A stretch of DNA of 48,426 bases, taken from contig CAJTMC010000030.1 of NCBI GenBank assembly GCA_910577115.1, positions 1 to 48,426 on the forward strand, given 5' to 3'. Both the position numbers and the translations under genes were made by a program. The DNA comes from an uncultured Lachnospiraceae bacterium (GTDB lineage Bacteria > Bacillota > Clostridia > Lachnospirales > Lachnospiraceae). This document shows, piece after piece, positions 45,574-48,426 of the stretch (position 1 is its first letter; every line of letters starts with the position of its first letter). The notes under the pieces were generated by a model, which was given only the letters and a program-made list of their open reading frames with translations, was not told where the DNA came from and did not search any database.

Positions 45574-45717
45574 TTATTCCTCCAAATTCCGGTTTGTAAG
45601 CTTTTTCCATAAGTTTCCCCAGTTTTCAAGGCTTTGCGCTATGCCAACCTCAAAATATGTATCCTTTTCCCTTGTTTTTGCCCTTATGGGTAGGTTACAA
45701 GGGAAAGTTTTTCTTAT
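45574..45717 (-). pseudogene. C-terminal remnant of a truncated host gene at the element junction
   Basis: A 47-codon frame without a start ends in a TAA just one base before the reductase ATG. It reads KDTYFEVGIAQSLENWGNLW and then KKLTNRNLEE, which looks like a normal soluble protein end, and its last codons hold the reductase ribosome binding site. It begins right after the integrase stop, suggesting that an upstream host gene was interrupted when the element integrated. I do not recognise the gene. Confidence 0.5.
45666..45706. repeat. Inverted repeat next to the integrase, candidate att region
   Basis: Perfect 10-bp arms TTTCCCTTGT (45666-45675) and ACAAGGGAAA (45697-45706) enclose 21 bp with an inner CCC/GGG. 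It lies between the integrase stop and the truncated host gene. It could be the left attachment region or a terminator acting on the plus strand (followed by GTTTTTCTT). The crossover point cannot be set without the other end. Confidence 0.45.
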
Positions 45718-45723
45718 TCAGTT

Positions 45724-47022
45724 TTAATTCATTCCCACAACCTTATCCAAGAGTTTTGCAGATTCCCTCTTTGCCTCCCTTGTAGCGTGTGCATAGACAT
45801 TTATGGTAGTGCTTACGTCCGAGTGTCCTAAAAGTTCCTGCACATCTTTTGGCTGCGCCCCGTTTGATAACAGGTTTGTTGTGTAGGTGTGCCTTAATGT
45901 GTGGAAGTGGAACCCCTCTAACTCCGGTACTTTCCTTGCCGCTGTCCGGCAGGCTGTTTCTACGGTGGCTGGAAGTTCCAGACAGCCATCTTCCCTCAGA
46001 CATACAAAGGAGATTTCCGTATAATCCTCCGGCACATCCTCTGCCATTCCCAAGTTGTAATACTCATAATGTACCCGATTTTTCTCTGTAACTTCCCTGT
46101 AGAAATTCCTGTGGTAGAGTCCGCCATACTGCATACGGTTTTTAAGCTGCTGTTTCCTTGTTTTCTTCAGGATGTCAGCGAGGGCGTTCCCAAAATCAAC
46201 GATCCGCACTTTCTTCCTTTTTATCGAGCCGATTTCGTGCTTATGGGTAGCGCCATTGTAGCGGACGCTTCTGCGGACTGTCAGGCATTGTTCCTCAAAG
46301 TTGATATCCTGCCAAGTCAGTCCTGCCACTTCCCCAAGCCTGAGACCTGTGAAATAGGCTATCTGTACAGGTAGGATTGCGTCTTTGCTCCGCTTGCCAA
46401 GCTGTGCAATCAGCTTTTGGTACTGCTCAAATGACAGTGGATTGACTTTGCCATTGTCGGTGTCCGTTTCTTCCGCAAACAAGTCCATATCGTCCTTTTT
46501 ATGCCTCATGACTACATACTGCATGGGATTGAACGTAATGTACTGTTTCGGGAACACCGCAAAGCGGAATGACTGTTGTAATACTGCGGAAAATGACTTT
46601 ACGTAGTCTTTGGAATATCCTTTGGAAACAAAATCTTCAATCGTGCCTCCAAAAGACATGATATCCATGAACTGCTGCAAACGCCCCGAAGTAACCGTTT
46701 TTAGCTTTCGTCTGCTTACAGGGTGCTGTTTAATGCGGTTGATCGCCTGAAGATAAGTACCGACAGTTCCATTGCTCAATGTTCCTGTCTTTAATTCTTC
46801 CTCTGCCCATGTGTCAAGCAACTGTCCAAGGGTGATATTGTCCACCTTTGCAATGAATTTCTTGCTTTCGTAATCTTCCATTGCCTGCCTTAACAGCTTT
46901 TCCGTTTCGCTTTTGCTTTCTGTTCCTGCATATTCTTTCTGTACCAGATTTCCACTTGCGTCCTCCACATAGAAGCGGTAGTACCATTTTTTTCCTTTCT
47001 TCCGAACTGATCCTTTTGCCAT
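45724..47022 (-). CDS. Tyrosine recombinase/integrase of an integrative element
   Basis: A 432-residue site-specific integrase. I chose the ATG at 47022 because of the GAAAGGAG upstream. It begins MAKGSVRKKGKKWYYRFYVE, the arm-binding AP2-like domain, followed by a SAM-like core-binding domain (about residues 65-170). The catalytic domain has the first Arg in TGLRLGEVAGLTW, HTLRHTYTTNLLSNGA and LGHSDVSTTINVYAHAT with the nucleophile Tyr. All catalytic residues are present, so it should be active. It resembles integrases of Clostridial integrative elements and phages rather than Tn916 Int. It lies at one end of the element, beside the truncated host gene, with the repressor and excisionase next inward. 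Confidence 0.92.
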   Translation of the reverse strand: MAKGSVRKKGKKWYYRFYVEDASGNLVQKEYAGTESKSETEKLLRQAMEDYESKKFIAKVDNITLGQLLDTWAEEELKTGTLSNGTVGTYLQAINRIKQHPVSRRKLKTVTSGRLQQFMDIMSFGGTIEDFVSKGYSKDYVKSFSAVLQQSFRFAVFPKQYITFNPMQYVVMRHKKDDMDLFAEETDTDNGKVNPLSFEQYQKLIAQLGKRSKDAILPVQIAYFTGLRLGEVAGLTWQDINFEEQCLTVRRSVRYNGATHKHEIGSIKRKKVRIVDFGNALADILKKTRKQQLKNRMQYGGLYHRNFYREVTEKNRVHYEYYNLGMAEDVPEDYTEISFVCLREDGCLELPATVETACRTAARKVPELEGFHFHTLRHTYTTNLLSNGAQPKDVQELLGHSDVSTTINVYAHATREAKRESAKLLDKVVGMN

Positions 47023-47124
47023 AATCGTTTCTCCTTTCGATAAACGCAACCTTTATTGCGTATGGCAATCGGAACTGATGAAATGCTTTCTGCGTGTAAG
47101 TATATCATAACTCCGGCTGCCAAG

Positions 47125-47754
47125 CTATACCGATTCGGATTCTTCCCCCGATACCATAGAAAGAAGATTTGCAAGCCTTATGGTGGCTGTTTCGGGATTT
47201 TTGGAATAGAGCCTCACAATATCGCCCATATCGTTAAACATATTTACGGTGTGGGTGATTTCCCTGAGAAACATAATCTCGTTATATTCCTTATTCGATT
47301 CAAACCCCATTGTCTGAGCGAGTGCGGCATTTTCCGCATTGTCCTTGAAATTCTTGCAGGCAAACTGAAAAGAATCCACGAACAATTCATATTCCTTCAA
47401 CATCAGCAGCAGTAAATCTTTGGAAAAATCCGCCTCATCAGGCTTCATATCATAGGGGAGTTTGTTTACGATGGAATTCATCACATCACGAATAAATAAT
47501 TCCCTATTATCCGTAATGTCCGTTTGGTATTCCTCCGTTTCCCCTTTCAGCCACTTCACAGACACATGGAGTGCTTCTGAAAGACCTTCCAAGACCAGCT
47601 TCTTTGTGTTGTCGATTGTTCCCGCCTCATAACGCACGATTGTGGAAGTGGCTACCCCCATCTTCTCTGCGACATAAGGCTGGTTTAATCCCAACTCAAC
47701 CCTCCGCTGTTTTGCCCTGCTACCGATCAGCTTGCGTAACTCTTTATCTTTCAT
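47125..47754 (-). CDS. XRE family repressor of the integrative element
   Basis: A 209-residue regulator. The ATG at 47754 follows AAAGGAGGCG; a much longer frame would cross its own promoter. Residues about 5-60 hold the XRE helix-turn-helix (AKQRRVELGLNQPYVAEKMG then TIVRYEAGTIDNTKKLVL), and the C-terminal ~140 residues are helical with no LexA/CI peptidase motif. It is transcribed away from the excisionase. Repeats of TTGCAT half-sites lie in both promoters between them, so it probably represses itself and xis in the manner of a lysogeny switch. Confidence 0.85.
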   Translation of the reverse strand: MKDKELRKLIGSRAKQRRVELGLNQPYVAEKMGVATSTIVRYEAGTIDNTKKLVLEGLSEALHVSVKWLKGETEEYQTDITDNRELFIRDVMNSIVNKLPYDMKPDEADFSKDLLLLMLKEYELFVDSFQFACKNFKDNAENAALAQTMGFESNKEYNEIMFLREITHTVNMFNDMGDIVRLYSKNPETATIRLANLLSMVSGEESESV

Positions 47755-47785
47755 ACTGATACGCCTCCTTTTTCGGTATGGACAA

Positions 47786-47814
47786 AGTATAGCATAGAAA
47801 AAGCAATAATGCAA
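47786..47814 (-). promoter_or_regulatory. Promoter of the XRE repressor with operator half-sites
   Basis: On the minus strand, TTGCAT (47814-47809) and TATACT (47791-47786) are 17 bp apart. The -35 box is itself one of two adjacent ATGCAA/TTGCAT half-sites (47809-47821). Confidence 0.7.
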
Positions 47815-47852
47815 TATGCAACTTAAAAATGATTTTTGAATTGCCATAATGC

Positions 47853-47881
47853 TTGACAAGAGATTATAAAAGCGTTATAGT
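47853..47881 (+). promoter_or_regulatory. Sigma-A promoter of the excisionase gene
   Basis: TTGACA (47853-47858) and TATAGT (47876-47881) are separated by exactly 17 bp and lie 50-80 bases upstream of the excisionase. Confidence 0.8.
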
Positions 47882-47895
47882 AAGCGTACTATCGA

Positions 47896-47912
47896 AATTG
47901 CATTATGCAATT
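47896..47912. promoter_or_regulatory. Palindromic operator downstream of the excisionase promoter
   Basis: A perfect palindrome, AATTGCAT-T-ATGCAATT, lies just past the transcription start region. Its TTGCAT half-site is the same as at the repressor promoter, fitting one repressor that controls both directions. Confidence 0.75.
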
Positions 47913-47929
47913 AAAAGGGAGGTGAGTTA

Positions 47930-48160
47930 ATGACCAAAACGAAAATTGCACTATCCATTGAAGAAGCTGCCGATTATACGGGTATCGGGAGGAATACCCT
48001 GCGAAACCTTGTAGAGTGGGGAAAACTACCCGTCCTCAAAGTCGGGAGAAAGGTACTTATCAAAATTGATATACTGGAGAAGTTCATGGAAGTGAACGAG
48101 GGGAAGAACCTGCGGGATAAGAATGATGTAAAGTCTGTTACAAGAAAATCAGCAGTATAA
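47930..48160 (+). CDS. Excisionase-like MerR/HTH protein (Xis)
   Basis: A 76-residue DNA-binding protein. The sequence LSIEEAADYTGIGRNTLRNL then PVLKVGRKVLIKIDILEKFM is the excisionase (HTH_17) pattern, resembling Tn916 Xis in its GIG-x-x-x-L-R segment. It should bind DNA near the element ends and steer the integrase toward excision. Its AGGGAGGTG site is strong. It diverges from the repressor and is preceded by a promoter and a palindromic operator, so excision is probably under repressor control. Confidence 0.85.
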   Translation: MTKTKIALSIEEAADYTGIGRNTLRNLVEWGKLPVLKVGRKVLIKIDILEKFMEVNEGKNLRDKNDVKSVTRKSAV

Positions 48161-48162
48161 AA

Positions 48163-48184
48163 GGCGGCTTCTAAGGAAACCGCC
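48163..48184 (-). terminator. Hairpin after the excisionase gene
   Basis: GGCGGTTTC pairs with GAAGCCGCC on the minus strand (one G-U pair) and is followed by TTTT. The pairing has a mismatch when read on the plus strand, so it more likely ends a minus-strand transcript from beyond the window. Confidence 0.45.
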
Positions 48185-48426
48185 CAATGGTATGTATCAG
48201 ACCGAAGCCATGATATACCTACACGCAAATAAATTATATCATGTGCTTCCTTTTGGTACAAGCGGAAATTTGGGGAAAGCGGAAAAAGTGAGTTGAAAAA
48301 ATAAGTTAATTTTGGAACAGCCAACTGAAAAAATCAACTTGTTTTGGTATATTCAGTTAAAAAATTCAACAGATGTTTCGGGCGTCATTTTCAATGTGAT
48401 GTAAGATTGCTGCAAAAATTTAACTG
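48185..48426. other. Non-coding window edge with three ~32-bp direct repeats
   Basis: No gene is visible in these 242 bases. Three imperfect direct repeats at 48292-48370 share GTTGAAAAAAT, CTGAAAAAATCAAC and GTTAAAAAATTCAAC cores, spaced 32 and 31 bp. The first two units also share TTTTGG at the same place. They may be binding sites of an element-encoded initiator, repressor or recombination protein. Confidence 0.6.

Overview
The window looks like a chromosomal segment of a low-to-mid-GC anaerobic Firmicute, most likely a Lachnospiraceae-type Clostridium relative. This is an inference. It rests on strong AGGAGG-type ribosome binding sites, sigma-A promoters with 17-bp spacers, a perfect CIRCE box, an Mgl sugar ABC system, a Rep_3-type initiator protein and phage tail genes of Clostridial style. 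No rRNA or tRNA gene was seen.

Region 1 (1-18.1 kb) is the tail end of a siphovirus-like prophage. It carries a 2561-residue tape measure protein, a distal tail protein, a large tail/baseplate protein with an S74-like C-terminus, a BppU-type fibre, a small tail-module protein, a probable glycosyltransferase and a second fibre. No head genes, holin or endolysin are present, and the fibre is followed directly by a terminator and host genes. At its left end the tape measure start has no ribosome binding site. It is preceded by an oppositely oriented accessory cassette: a small membrane protein gene with a leader of three tandem mini-hairpins and its own terminator, bracketed by a 22-bp direct repeat, plus a 5'-truncated gene fragment.

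Region 2 (18.4-24.5 kb, minus strand) holds an IscR-like Rrf2 regulator with its own promoter and a three-gene ABC export-type operon (ATPase, single-pass extracytoplasmic protein, fused ABC-2 permease). Upstream of these lies a Rep_3 initiator gene with a palindrome over its -10 box.

Region 3 (24.6-38 kb) contains a dCache chemoreceptor (plus strand) and an HrcA/CIRCE-controlled Hsp20. A galactose-type ABC importer operon (mglB-mglA-mglC) follows, with a translationally coupled InlB-repeat membrane protein. Next come a MoxR-DUF58-DUF4129-like operon and two zinc-ribbon membrane proteins.

Region 4 (38.2-45.7 kb) contains a plus-strand operon of a 3-alpha-HSD/carbonyl-reductase-like SDR, an NTF2-like protein and a SulP transporter with an unusual C-terminal extension. 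It converges on sbcC, which lacks an intact sbcD next to it, followed by a RibD-type reductase.

Region 5 (45.7 kb to end) is the edge of an integrative element: tyrosine integrase, XRE repressor, divergent excisionase with overlapping operators, and a three-copy ~32-bp repeat at the window edge. The C-terminal coding remnant next to the integrase marks the likely insertion junction.
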